Origin: Stichopus chloronotus
Taxonomy: Eukaryota; Echinodermata; Holothuroidea; Aspidochirotida; Stichopodidae
Length of the DNA stretch: 64,000 bases
Assembly (NCBI GenBank): GCA_021234535.1
Contig: SFZH01000008.1
Coordinates: forward strand, 17,089,358 to 17,153,357
Reading direction: 5' to 3'
The position numbers were made by a program, and so were the translations under genes. The notes under the pieces are model-generated. The model made no database searches, was not told the origin of the DNA, and saw only the letters and a list, made by a program, of their open reading frames with translations. This document shows positions 11,126-23,465 of this stretch, one piece after another. Position 1 is the stretch's first letter. Every line of letters begins with the position of its first letter.

Positions 11126-12354
11126 AGGGCTGTAACCCATTGTATAGTAGTCTAGTGCTCCATTATCATGTTAGACCAACTGTATGTGCATAGTGACCTC
11201 AGATCCAACACTCTTACCCTTGTTCATTATATTTTAGTCCACAAAACTCCACAAAATGGCCTTATTCAGTGTCCAATATTTATGGTCGTCTGGATGTAGG
11301 GATGACTAGAAAAACTACTGGACGACCAAATCTTGCAGAACTTGTTTGCGAGGTTGTCCTGACAAAATTGACTTCGATGGCCATCAATTTTGCCTAATAT
11401 TTCACAAAAGTTCCAATGCAAAACAGCAACATGCTGGCATAAATCTTACAGCTGTTTAGATGAGAGATGATAAAAAACAAAGTCAGGTACATACACTGAA
11501 CACCCCTTTTCTTACAGTACGTGGTACGGTAAGTGATGTCATACCTCACTACTTTGTACTAGTCGATATTTTTTTCAATGAGGAGACGAAGTGTTCACAT
11601 GTTTACATTCCTTTGACCAGCCTCATTAATGAAATCAACTAAAGTAAGTCTAGGCTGGAAATTTTTACGAAACAGGCAATGACAGTCTTTCTTGCCACAT
11701 GATTTCACGAAGCTGGACACATAACATTTCTAGTTCGAAAGTCACCCTCTGCTGCTATAGGGAAGTAGAAAATTTTTTTCACAGGTCTACCACTGGTGGG
11801 CATACTCTTCATAGGAAGGAAATTCATCATGTGTGAAATATAGTGTCGGAGAAGTCAACATGCTGGTTGGCTCCAACCATGACGATAAACAGCCAACTGT
11901 CCCCACTCCCCAGCTACTCTAAGAGCACAAACAGATCAGTCAGTCGGTACTGCCTAATACCGGTACTGCAAATACCGGCAGTGTCTTGGATACCAGAATA
12001 CTGCCAAACCCTACTGTAGTGAACACTTATTTTTTTAAAAAAAAGATTCAAATAAAATAGCCATCATCAGTGGTAAAACTGTCTCAACCAGAGATACTTT
12101 CTCCTAGAATTCAAATTTTCAAGCAGATTCTTCAAAATTTAGATGCATGTTGTAAAAGCCTAGAGGTTGCAGATTCCTGCAATTTGGGGTGCATATGAAG
12201 CCAAAACTTTTGTTCTATGCTAGTACTACGTTTGAACTGATGGTGGCGCTACTGTAGGTTAACATGGTCCAACCGGCACCCAGTCTACCCTAAGCAGACC
12301 TCTGAATATGGCTTGGAAATGATGATTTTTCTTACCTTTTTTCTTTAATCACAG

Positions 12355-12554
12355 GAAGATTCTGTTGGCCAGACTTTGACTACCATGGAGACAGGGCATG
12401 GTGTCCACAAACCTCATCGGCCTAAACATGCAGGCCCTCAAGCCAAAAAGAAGAAGGAAAAGAACAAAGTGGAGGAACTACAGACTGCAAAACAGAGGAA
12501 CCCAAAGGCATTTGCAATACAGTCAGTAAACAAGACAGCCAGAGCTGTCAGAAG
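12355..12554 (+). CDS. BMS1: BMS1 exon A: 5' UTR end, start codon, residues 1-57
   Basis: The acceptor TTTCTTTAATCACAG ends at 12354 and the donor is AAG then GTAGGA at 12555. It encodes a basic N-terminus with [10 protein letters not shown], near-identical to the family's KRNPKAFAVQS. The exon has 30 untranslated bases before ATG 12385, so a noncoding first exon must lie upstream. Confidence 0.9.
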
Positions 12555-15500
12555 GTAGGACCATGATGTTACTAAACTGTTGAGCCAAGGACAGTATTCA
12601 GCTTTCTGTGCCAGCCATTTCCACAATGGCCATAATCTTTAGTCCTGACAAAAGTGTTTTATACCAATTGACTTGGTGACTTGAAGTTTGACTCAATTTA
12701 CACTCCATGTAATCAACAGAACACGAGGAATATTATTTGCAAGTATGACATGAAGAAAGAATTTTTGGGTATGTGTCAAACTGTACAAGTGTCAACAAAA
12801 TTCTTCAAACATTTCACAAAGAAAATTTTGTTGAAGAATTGCATCATGAATAAACATAAGCCAAGTACGTAAATTTGTGACATCCAGGGACCAGGGAAGG
12901 ATACATACTTCAAAATAGTGTCTCTCAGCTGTGTCATGAATAAACATGGGACAACAAAAAACATTGCAAATTTGTGACGTCAAGAGTTGGGCTATCAGGA
13001 TTTGTCGTATAATAGAAGTTCACCTAGAGTGTTGTAACTAAGAACATTTGCCTAGCTACTGCTCCAAACTTCCCTGTCTCTGTATAATTTATGCAACAAT
13101 TTCCATAGTGAGAATCACGCCTGGTAACCTTTATCACTGCCTTCAGTGTGTCCTGTCTCTCTAATGTGGACTGCTGTAGTGTGCAGAGAAGGGAACTTTC
13201 ATGGTGTAGCTGAGTTAACCAATTTAGCTCATGGGTAACTGACTTGGGAGAAGAGACGCGTCCATGTGTAATGGTCAATGTGCAGTAGCTGCAGCATTAA
13301 TGTCCTGAAAATGATGACTTTGATGTTATAGTGGTACTATACATATGTGAGATCATCTTAAATAGTTCCAGGTATTGACGATGGACAACATGCAGTAAAT
13401 GTCATTTTCCCCCAAAATACCTTGATCTGCCAACCAAATAAATTTGTAGTATCTCAACAGTATCTGTACAGCACTAGTCACTGGTGACATTTATTGTCAC
13501 AGGAATTTGTCAACCGTCATTCACAACAGTATAAAAAGAGTTAATTTAGGTCAAAGGTGTGAGTTGTGTGCCATCTTTCCAGTGTACTTAATATTTGGAT
13601 CTATATTATAACTCAAGGTTTCAACTCAAGCCAAACTTGAATCATCCAGTAGTGATCGTTTGGAGAGGAAACCTTGGGCTTTATTGTTTGGTTGTTGACG
13701 AGAGGCAGTTTTTCTTTTCTCGCAGGACTGCCGACATCAAGGAAAAGAAGCATCACATTCCAGTGGTCGATAGAACACCCTTAGAACCTCCACCCATCGT
13801 GGTGGCCGTTGTTGGGCCACCGAAGGTCGGCAAGACGACCCTCGTGAGGTGCCTGGTGAAGAACTTTACCCAACAGAATTTGGCAGCTATAAATGGACCA
13901 GTAACTTTAGTATCAGGTAACCACGGTATCAATGTCTCTCTCATTTTAGTCCTAGATCTTAGCTGTATCATCTTTTGGTTACCCCTACCCCTCTACCCCT
14001 ACCCCCCCCTCCAAGAACTCAATAGAGTGCTTCATAGTTATTGCTTCTATACGTAGCAAAGCACATAGAATAGGACTTACAGGTAATAACTTTAAAGGAA
14101 CATTCCACTAACATATACAGTTACTTCAGCAAATTATTGCCAGAAAGCAATCTTCGTTGTTCTTTGAAATTATTTGATTTTGATCTTGAAATCTGACACA
14201 AGCTGAAAAGTCAGATGAGATATTTTGTGAAGTTACCTGAAAATTTTTGTGGAAAATAAGGTCCTTTGTCATATATTACATCTTAGTCTTCATCATCATC
14301 ATCACCATCATCTTCATCATCGTACAATGGTTTCACTATACTCTGTTGCATTTGTTCCTATGCAGGTAAAAAGAGAAGGCTGACCGTGGTGGAGTGCAAT
14401 AATGATATCAGCAGTATGATAGATGTGGCCAAAGTAGCAGATTTGGTGAGTCTTTATTTCTGGGACTTGGATTCATTATCTTCTTTTCCATCATTCATTT
14501 TACCTCCTCCTGCTTGTCTGACTAATCCAGCTGGTGTTGAAATTAATGTTACTGTATCTCAATAGGTCACCCAATGGGCAATTCACATGCAAAGTGCTGC
14601 TGTACTTTTCAACAACGAGTTATTATGTGAGCATTTACAGTGAGCAGTTGTCATAGATTACGTTCAAGATTTATGTTGAAGATTTCCCATGCAGAGGTTT
14701 GCAATCCTGTACGAACTCTGAAGACAGAAACTGCCACGACCAGTCTGGAGTTGATTGTTCACTTGTGGTTCAATCCTCCCTCTGTCAAGCTCTGACTATT
14801 CTTTCTTTCTTGGTGCTGCCCCTAGGCAACATGCTCAGACTCAGTTTTTCCACCCCACATAGGAAGGAGTACTATGAATCCCATCTCAATACAGAGGAGG
14901 TATTGCAATTGCAAACAAAAATTTGAACTCTGAAACCAATCTTTCATGTGTGTCAAAGTTGGTAAGAAACAGATTGACCACATTTTTGTGTCCAGCAAGT
15001 TTCCATTCGTAAGTGCAGTGATGTGTAAGAAGCACGACCGCGACTTGGCATAAAAGATCGGCGCCAGCTGTCATTGTAGGAAGGGACCGCATCCAAAACC
15101 ATTGGTGACCTCGATGAGATGCCACAAACATCTGCAAATTTGTGGGCACATTGCTAAACTAAATATATGGCATTTACTTTACAGAAGAAAAACAAAATCA
15201 TAATTTTGCTCCCCAAAGGTTTTGAAACCCCAAATGATATGTATTCCTTACTCATGTTATGCATTATATGTTTAAGCTTCTTCTTTATTGATGAACCTGA
15301 ATGGTTTAATTAACAGTTAATCAACACTGGACCGTGCATTAACTGAAGGTAAATGCACAAGCGGGGGTTATTGCAAGTTAAGCACTCAGACTCCATTCTC
15401 ATCCAGAAGATAATGCACGGTCACTTGAGCGTCTTGGGCCAGTTGGAGTTAAGGATTCTCACCAAGTATGAATGAACAGTGGTTAAGGTTATTTTCTCTG

Positions 15501-18500
15501 TGTGCCATTTCCCTCTAAGATATTCTCACTCTTTCGTTAACCCCAATATGGTTAAAACTCTGGAGAGCTCTTCCAAGTTATTACCTCCAGTAGGACCCTA
15601 TTCTTTTAAAGGGAAGTAAGGCATCTGTTTTTCAGAAAACAATCATAGATTTAAAACCAATGTTTGTAAAGGTAGAGAGACAGATTATTCAAAGTAAGGG
15701 AGGACCGTAGCCTTCTTTCCAAGAAATGAGTTTCTCATAGATAGAAATTCAGTTATTTGATGCTCAACAATAATTAGTTCACCCAAACTTTTCAAAATTC
15801 AAATGATGCATCTTTGGATACTCACCACATGCATAATGTTTTGAGGAGATGAAGCTCTTGCAGATGGTGAGACTGAATGGTTTAATAATGATTAAGGCTA
15901 TTATCTTTGAATGCCATGTTGGTATATTCTAAATATTTCATATCTTTCATATTTCATATTTCCCATTAAATGCATATGAGTATTTTTAACCTGTGTCTTG
16001 CAATGATTGATGCAGACAAAGATTACAACTTAGATGATGTCTTGCCTTGGCTATATCATCTGTCAGGTTTTGCTGATGGTGGATGCAAGTTTTGGATTCG
16101 AGATGGAGACCTTTGAATTTCTGAACATTGCCCAAGCCCATGGCTTTCCCAAGATTATGGGGATCCTGACACACCTGGATGGAATGAGGAACAACAAGGC
16201 CCTGAACAAGACCAAGAAGAGACTCAAACACAGATTCTGGAAAGAAGTTTATCAGGTATGTGTTCATTTCTCTCCATACCTGCTCCGTCTAAGAATGTTT
16301 ATTTGAAAAATGATCATTTAAGGTGATGGGCGACACTTCATCAGCACTTGGCCAAGAGTGATTCTGCTCCAGGATACTTTAAAGATGGCACTGTACTCAG
16401 ACTGATAAAGCAAGCAGGATCAGACCCGTGATGATGATCAGCCCCCTAGTGGGAATGCTCTTGTTTTTTAGAATCTGATCCAAGAATGCTGATCTGCCTT
16501 TCAGGAGGGATCAGACATTGTAACCTGGGCAATGGACTCCCTAAAATGGGAATGTTCGTGTTCTCACTTTCTGATCCGAAGGTGGTGATAATCCTTTCGG
16601 GAGAATCTGGACTTTGCGAGCAATTCTGGATCTACGGTTTACCGTCCATCTCTTTCTGTATTAGCATGCAAAGCATGGTGGGAAACTTGATGTTGTCTGT
16701 TCTTCACATTTAAGTGTACTCTATTTTGAAATTACTAACAAGTCTAGAAGAGATAGTATCGAGAAGTTGCAGTCTTTACAGATATTCTCGTACATATATC
16801 TAAAGCTGAAAAGTGCAGCTGTGATGATTTTTGTACCGTCATTATTTTCTGTTTATCTGGCACCACAAATTTGTGTTATTTCCTCTTTTGCAAAGCCTCA
16901 TGTTGGTCATAGTCAAGAAACATAAAAAAAAATACTGGAAGGGAAAATTTTAAGTTCATCAGTGAATTAAAAAGACAAACGGGTAGTAATTTTCAACTAA
17001 TATCTACTTCATTTCTTGGCATTATCTCTCTCCATATGACTATTTTTTGTTTTAGTCCCTCATAAATACTTAAAAAGTGGTGAATAATAGAAGTAATAAT
17101 TTAGGCAAAAGCAGATAAGTTTCCAAAGATTACTCTCATACAAATTACTTCCATGAAGCAGGTTTGTGATGTCGTAACTGTGGTAATCTGACCTGAAGTA
17201 AATTTTCTTTGGTGTTGAACCCACAGGGTGCTAAGTTATTCTACCTCTCTGGCATGTTGCACGGGGAATACCTGAGGCGAGAGATCCACAACCTCGGACG
17301 TTTTATCTCAGTGATGAAGTTCCGCCCACTTGTCTGGAGAACGTCACACTCCTACATATTAGCCGACAGGTGAATTATGGTTTGGAAAATTAATGCCAAT
17401 GTGTAGATTTATTCATGCTATTAAAATATTTGCTCTGATAATTTTCATAGCCCTTTCCTGAAATCTTCCTTGAGATCCAAGGTGCATTAACCTTTGAAAT
17501 ACATACTGGTTGTCTGAGTACTATTTTTTTTATTTTTTTATTTTACACAGTAAATCCTAGTCTTGACTGGTTTTACTGTAAAGGTTCACCACCAACTTAC
17601 CATTTTTTTTTTTTCAAAATACAAATTCCTTTTTGCAGAATGCTTAAGTTGGATTGAAAGGACAATACTACTGCAGATATTAATTATTGTCAAAGTTGTA
17701 ATTTCATGTAGTTAGACACAAATATTTGAAGTTGAAGAGCTAATGTTTACCAAGTGTCAGATTGTATGTTTTAGCCATTATATCACTTTAATTGGTGATC
17801 CTTCAACATTTTTGGGGTGAATTCCAAAACCCTCTGAGCTGGTGAATGAAATTGTTGTTAATGTTCTACAAACTATGATTTATCAATTTTCATAATACCA
17901 ACCATCAAACATCCTACGGTGATATATATCTGTCCCCTTATTGATCTGTGTTTCTCTTAGTTCTGTCAGCCCACCACTCCTTCCCTCTTTGCAAATTGTA
18001 GTCCAGCCTTGAAATTTTTAGCAGGTTCATCTGGTAGTCCAATGAAAAGGTTCAATGTTTAAAATGTGGTTGTGGTTTTCAAACATTAAAATGGCATCAT
18101 CATTTATTACTAGGTCGCTGTGTCATGAACATAGCTGCATCGTGCTGTGTGCAAATCCATTGCCTCGTTTCATGACATCATTTCGGATATTTTAAGTAAA
18201 ATTTTAATTTGATTCAAGCATTGAGGGAATTGGGTCGTCCTTCATTTGGTTGTCCCGTATGTAGATATTTAGGGTACCTTGGACGCCACAGGTAGGTACC
18301 TCTTAACCTTATCACTGTTGTCCGTTACATTATCGTTACCTCCACTGGTGTGAATATGCTTCACATCTGCTTTATATCGGTGACTTCTACTCAAAACAAA
18401 GATAACCATGCGATACGTGATTCACCTTTGCTCGCAGGATGGAGGATTTGACGGATCCAGAGCTCATCCGGCAGAAAGAGAAATGTGACCGCCATGTTAG

Positions 18501-21500
18501 TCTCTACGGCTACGTCAGAGGGACACCCTTGAAACTTGGAGGAAGTGTCCACCTGGCTGGTGAGTCACAGAAATTTAGGAAATCTGTAGTTGTCTTATTT
18601 ACCATTTAAAAGAAGAACATAAACAAAGCCACATTTTTGAAAAATTGAAAGTTATCAGGAAGTGTAATCAGAGATGGTATTTTAAAGAGTGACATCATTT
18701 TGGCATAGTTCCCGATAGTATGACACCAATTTTCAAGAAAGAGGCAGAAACAGGGAAGCGATATCCAGGTGATATGTTCATCAGTGACAGATAACAAGAT
18801 CTTACACTGCTAGCTGCAGGAGTAGTGTGTGAATTGGATTAGAGATTCATCTATCATACCCAAAAGATTCAGGAGAAAGAACCAAAACTGGATTGCATGT
18901 GTTGGATAGGTGTTCGAGACTTATCACACCATTATGGAAAACTTGCCTTTTTGTCTCTTTTTATCTTGTCCTCTTTCTTCTGTCCTTATTAGTCTTCCCT
19001 ATTAGACTATATAGATAGGTATACATCTCATTCACTAGTTTGGATTAGAAAATCATGCTCAAGTAGCATCTTAGAGAAAGAGGCGATCGATCCTCTTCCA
19101 TTTGGGTGTTGTTACGAGAAATTCTGGTCAGCAGCAAGTTCTTCCTACTGTGCAACGTTAAAGTGTCCTTTCTTGTCAACAGCAGCGTGCAGATGGCGTC
19201 AAGACCCGATTCTGAAATTGCTACTGGGATCCAAAGTTTCACCTACTTGTGTTTTACATGTGAAAATCTCAGTTTATAAATTTCAATTCATATCTACAGT
19301 AGTAAGGAATCTACAATAACAAGGGAATTCCTGTATGTTATACCTGTGTTTGAGATACATGCTGTTACAAAAACAGCTTGCTGTATTATGACTTCACCAT
19401 GACCTTGTAGCCTAATGGAAGTTTTATTGTTGGGTCATCCAGGTACTTGACTGACTGTGTATGGTAGGTACCCTACCGGTCCAAATTGTTCACCAGGTAC
19501 ATATGCTACTATGTATATCAGTGAGTTTAAACCATACATAGCGGTCTAAATTCTATTGCCCATTTCTTCACCAGAGGGGTTGTCATGAGAATAAAGTGAA
19601 GGCAATTTTACTCTTTCTTTCTTTTCAAAGATGTTTCTCTCTTTAACCCTCCTGATGGGATGTTGCTTTTGACACCTATCATCGTTAAATTTTTGTGATA
19701 TTGCAGGTTGCGGGGACTTTGAAATCAAGGACATAACTTACCTGCCAGACCCCTGCCCCTTGCCAGATAAAGAGAAGAAGCGTTCCCTAGATACCAGGGA
19801 GAGGTTGATCTATGCCCCCATGTCTGGTGTCGGTGGCATCGTGTATGACAAGGATGTCGTCTACGTTGAACTGGGACCGAACCAGTCAAAGGAGCCGACT
19901 GAGGTGATACTTCCTTTTGTCAGTTTGTATGTATGTATGTATGTATGTATGTATGTATGTATGTATGTATGTATGTATGTATGTATGTATGTATGTATGT
20001 ATGTATGTATGTATGTATGTATGTATGTATGTATGTATGTATGTATGTATGTATGTATGTATGTATGTATGTATGTATGTATGTATGTATGTATGTATGT
20101 ATGTATGTATGTATGTATGCTGGCTGGCTCATTGGACCACAAGACCCCAAATCGATCTTTATTGTTTCACCGTGAACCAGCGTTGTTTCAGTTGTCGTAC
20201 CTCGAAGAAAAAAATATCAACTGTTCTATTGATTCATCAAAAGAATGAAATGAAATCAGACCATTGTTTTACAGAGAACTGGTTTGCACTTACAGTTCCT
20301 TTGAACTGCAATTTAGGCAACTAAAATTTCATGGAAAATGACAATACTTGGGAAATTTTTGTGTTACTTACAAAGTAGATAAGTCATCAAATCAGTAAGT
20401 TTTAGTTAAGAAAGGGGGCAAAATCCTTTCAAAGGAAAGGACATAATCTGCAGCAAAAAAGGGTTTGCATTCTGTGATGCAGAAGGCAGAAAGACCAAGA
20501 ATGGAGTGCCTCATGAATTTGTATCCAGAGCATTTCAATCTTGAAATTTGAGTGTAGTTGGGAAGTAATTTAATGCAAGTATGAGGGGATTGGCCTGCTA
20601 GTCAAACTTTCTCCTTTCACCATCAGGAAGAAGAAAAGCCATCCAACGAATTGGTCAACAACTTGATCGGAACACAACAGACCCTGGATTCCAAGATGGC
20701 CACAAGTAAGATGACACTATTTGATGGAGCAGCTCCACTGACATCAGAGGAAATGGAAGAAGAGGAGAGGCGGGAGTACGAGGAGGAAGTCGTCGAGGAA
20801 AATGGGAGGAAAAGGAGGCGGGTGAAGTTTGATGATGAAGGTGCCGATAGCAACGAAGATGGCAGTTCCTCTGAAGAGGTAAATAGAATATGCTCATATT
20901 GATATTCCGTATGAAGGAAAAAAAGTGAATGAGGGGAGAATTATTTGTCAAGATAATTGTAAGGAGATGCAACCAGGGAATGTCATCGGTGGGGAGAATG
21001 AACTGTAAGTGCAGTGGAAGGAATGAAACCTGCGTTTTTGTAGTGCGTAATCCAGAATTGAAGTTACGAAGACAGATAAAAATGCAAGATGAAATGTAGG
21101 GAATCAGTGATGATAGAGAGGAACAGGGTGTGAAAAGGGCAAAGAGAGAAATGGCAAGGAAGGGATGGAGGGAGGCAAGTCAGGAGGAGAACAAGCCGCA
21201 GAAGTGGATGAAGTAAAACCGTGGAGTCAAGACCAATGCATGAATTAGTGTCTAAAAGACAGAAGAGAAAAATAATTTGAGACCTCAGAGGGTGAAGAGT
21301 CCAGACACTGTGTACAGTAATTACTTAATGGATTGTTGCTTTGATGGATTCGTCACTGAGACAAAGGAATTTGAATTTGAAAAGTAAACATTAACCTTGC
21401 CTTGAACGGTTCTGTAAAGCAAGTGGATGATTTGGTTTTGTAATATATCTAAAACTTGTAGAATTGAACATAACTTTGCATTTCATTTGCACAACCATGT

Positions 21501-23362
21501 ATAGGGAGGTGGAGACTTAGTTATGTGTAAAATTTGGAAAACTGTTCAGTAATTGTTATTGAAAGCCATGCAAGTTGTCTGTTGTTGTTCTTTCAGTATT
21601 TCAGTCACTGATGATGTTGTTTTGTATTTTAAAGGAGCTTTCATTCAGTAATTCCTGGAAGTAGTTGTATCTTGACTCCCTGCAAAGCATCTAAGATATT
21701 TTTGTGGCTTGATTCATGTTTAAGGGGGCAGCATTTTACCTTCACCCTTAATCTGCTTGAAACTGCAATCCTCGGTCAGCTCAGACAAAGGTATGACTGG
21801 CACATCAACCAACACTTAAGTCAGTGTCCTGGTCCATGTAACCCCCTTGACCTTGCTTAAGAGATATCAGGGTCTTGCAAATTTAGCCAATCCTTGTGGA
21901 AAGCTGATTTTATTTCCATCCTAGGAGGATCCTGATGAGGGCTTTGACGAGGAGAGAGGTAACCACAGGTCATCATCTAAAAATGAAAAACAAGATGGGT
22001 CATCCTCAAAGAAGAGAAACAAAATGGTTGGTGTATTGACAGGGAATTTTCCCACCGAGAATCTTATTTTGAAAATGTGCAAAGAATTTTTAGGCTAGAA
22101 CAAAGTTCGAACCAGCGACCTCGGGAACACAAGTCCTGCTCTCAGCCGACAGAACTGTCCAGTCCAGTGATTGGCTGTGACCTTTAATCAGCTATTTCTT
22201 GGCAAAGGGTGCCAGCTAGAGCCATGAATCCTGACATCGTGACTGTGGCATGCTGACCTTGTATTACTGAGGTTGTGGCTTTGACTCCTGTTCTAGCCTA
22301 CAATTTCTTCTCACATTTTTGTTATAATTTTCCAATCAGTTTTCAGCTTATAATACATTCAACAGAGAATCTCTCATCCAGCCTCTTGAATACAGGGTTT
22401 GTATGCGGCCTTGGAAACCTTGAAAACACTTGAATACAAAATTGTCATTTTCAAGGCCATGAAAGTGCTTGAAATTTTTTTATTTCGTTAAAGTCCTCGA
22501 AAGTGCTTGAAGCTTAGTATTTTGTAGTTTAACCATTCATTTTTAGTTACTTATTATCTGCAAAAAATGTCTGGACCAGGACCAGTTTTGTTTCATTCCA
22601 GTGTCAAGTGTGCATCAGAATTTCTGAATACATACTTCGAGTGTTTTCAAAAGTGGTTTGATGTCCTTGAAAAAAGTTCTGGCTTGAAAAGTGCTTGATT
22701 ATTATCCTCAGAAAAGCTTACCAACCATGTGAATGGTTTATGCTTGTTTTATGCTGATTTGTACATGGTGTTTCACATCGAAGACAGTGATATCTATTGC
22801 TAACAAATGTTGAACAGTCTTTGTGTTGGTTTTGGCATATGTGTGTAAGTTTCAAATTTAGCGTTTTTCTTCTGTCAAATGCCTAGGAGTTTTCGGACAT
22901 CCAGTTTGCAGACAGCGATGATGATTTGGAGATGGATGCAGTTGGAAAAAGATCAGTGAGCAATCAGTCAAAGATAAGGAAGAAACAGAAAGGGACAAAA
23001 TTCACTGAAAACTCAGGAGAGGATAGTAGTGAAGAAGAAATGACAAGTATGAGGAGAAAAGAGATCAAAGGAGATGAGAAGATGGAATCTTCAAAGTGGA
23101 AGAAATATAAAGCCAAGAAGGAAAGACAAAGCTCAACAGATGAAAGCGAAAGCAGCGGTGATGAAGAAACTGAGGAAGGTAGCGACGATGATGGAAGAGC
23201 TGGTGGTGGTGGTGGTGGAGATAAAGATGGGAAAATAGTTGGGGTGGGGGTAAAGATGGACACCAGAGAGAAAGAAAGATTGAAGAAGGAAAAGATGATG
23301 AAAGGAGAAAGAAGTGAACTGAAAATGATGGAGGAAGATAGCAAGGAAGAGGATGTCGAAGG

Positions 23363-23399
<37 letters not shown>

Positions 23400-23426
23400 G
23401 ATGATGATGATGATGATGATGATGAA

Positions 23427-23465
<39 letters not shown>

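Larger units (their letters stand above)
2116..12354. other. Gene-poor interval between divergent polyhomeotic and BMS1 genes
   Basis: The interval lies between the minus-strand PHC exon and the first BMS1 coding exon. It must hold the 5' parts of both genes, but I could not identify either promoter or any 5' UTR exon. Recognisable content is a BEL/Pao-like gag remnant, two pieces of a minus-strand LINE, a CAGGGTTCCC-type element, an orphan exon-like ORF, tandem repeats near 8.3-9.2 kb and a foldback element near 10.7-11.1 kb. Other stretches (about 2.2-3.1, 3.6-4.6, 7.4-8.2, 9.2-10.7 and 11.2-12.3 kb) show only scattered short ORFs. Confidence 0.7.

Noticed and set aside
13595..13725. Open frame extending BMS1 exon B upstream to 13595
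   Set aside because: It lies before the strong acceptor at 13725; the conserved protein joins exon A directly to 13726.
19760..20324. Several long ORFs of YVCM or THIY repeats on both strands
   Set aside because: They are translations of the TGTA microsatellite plus exon G read through its splice donor.
22100..22170. tRNA-like AGTTCGAACC segment
   Set aside because: No full cloverleaf or anticodon arm could be drawn; it is part of the foldback element.
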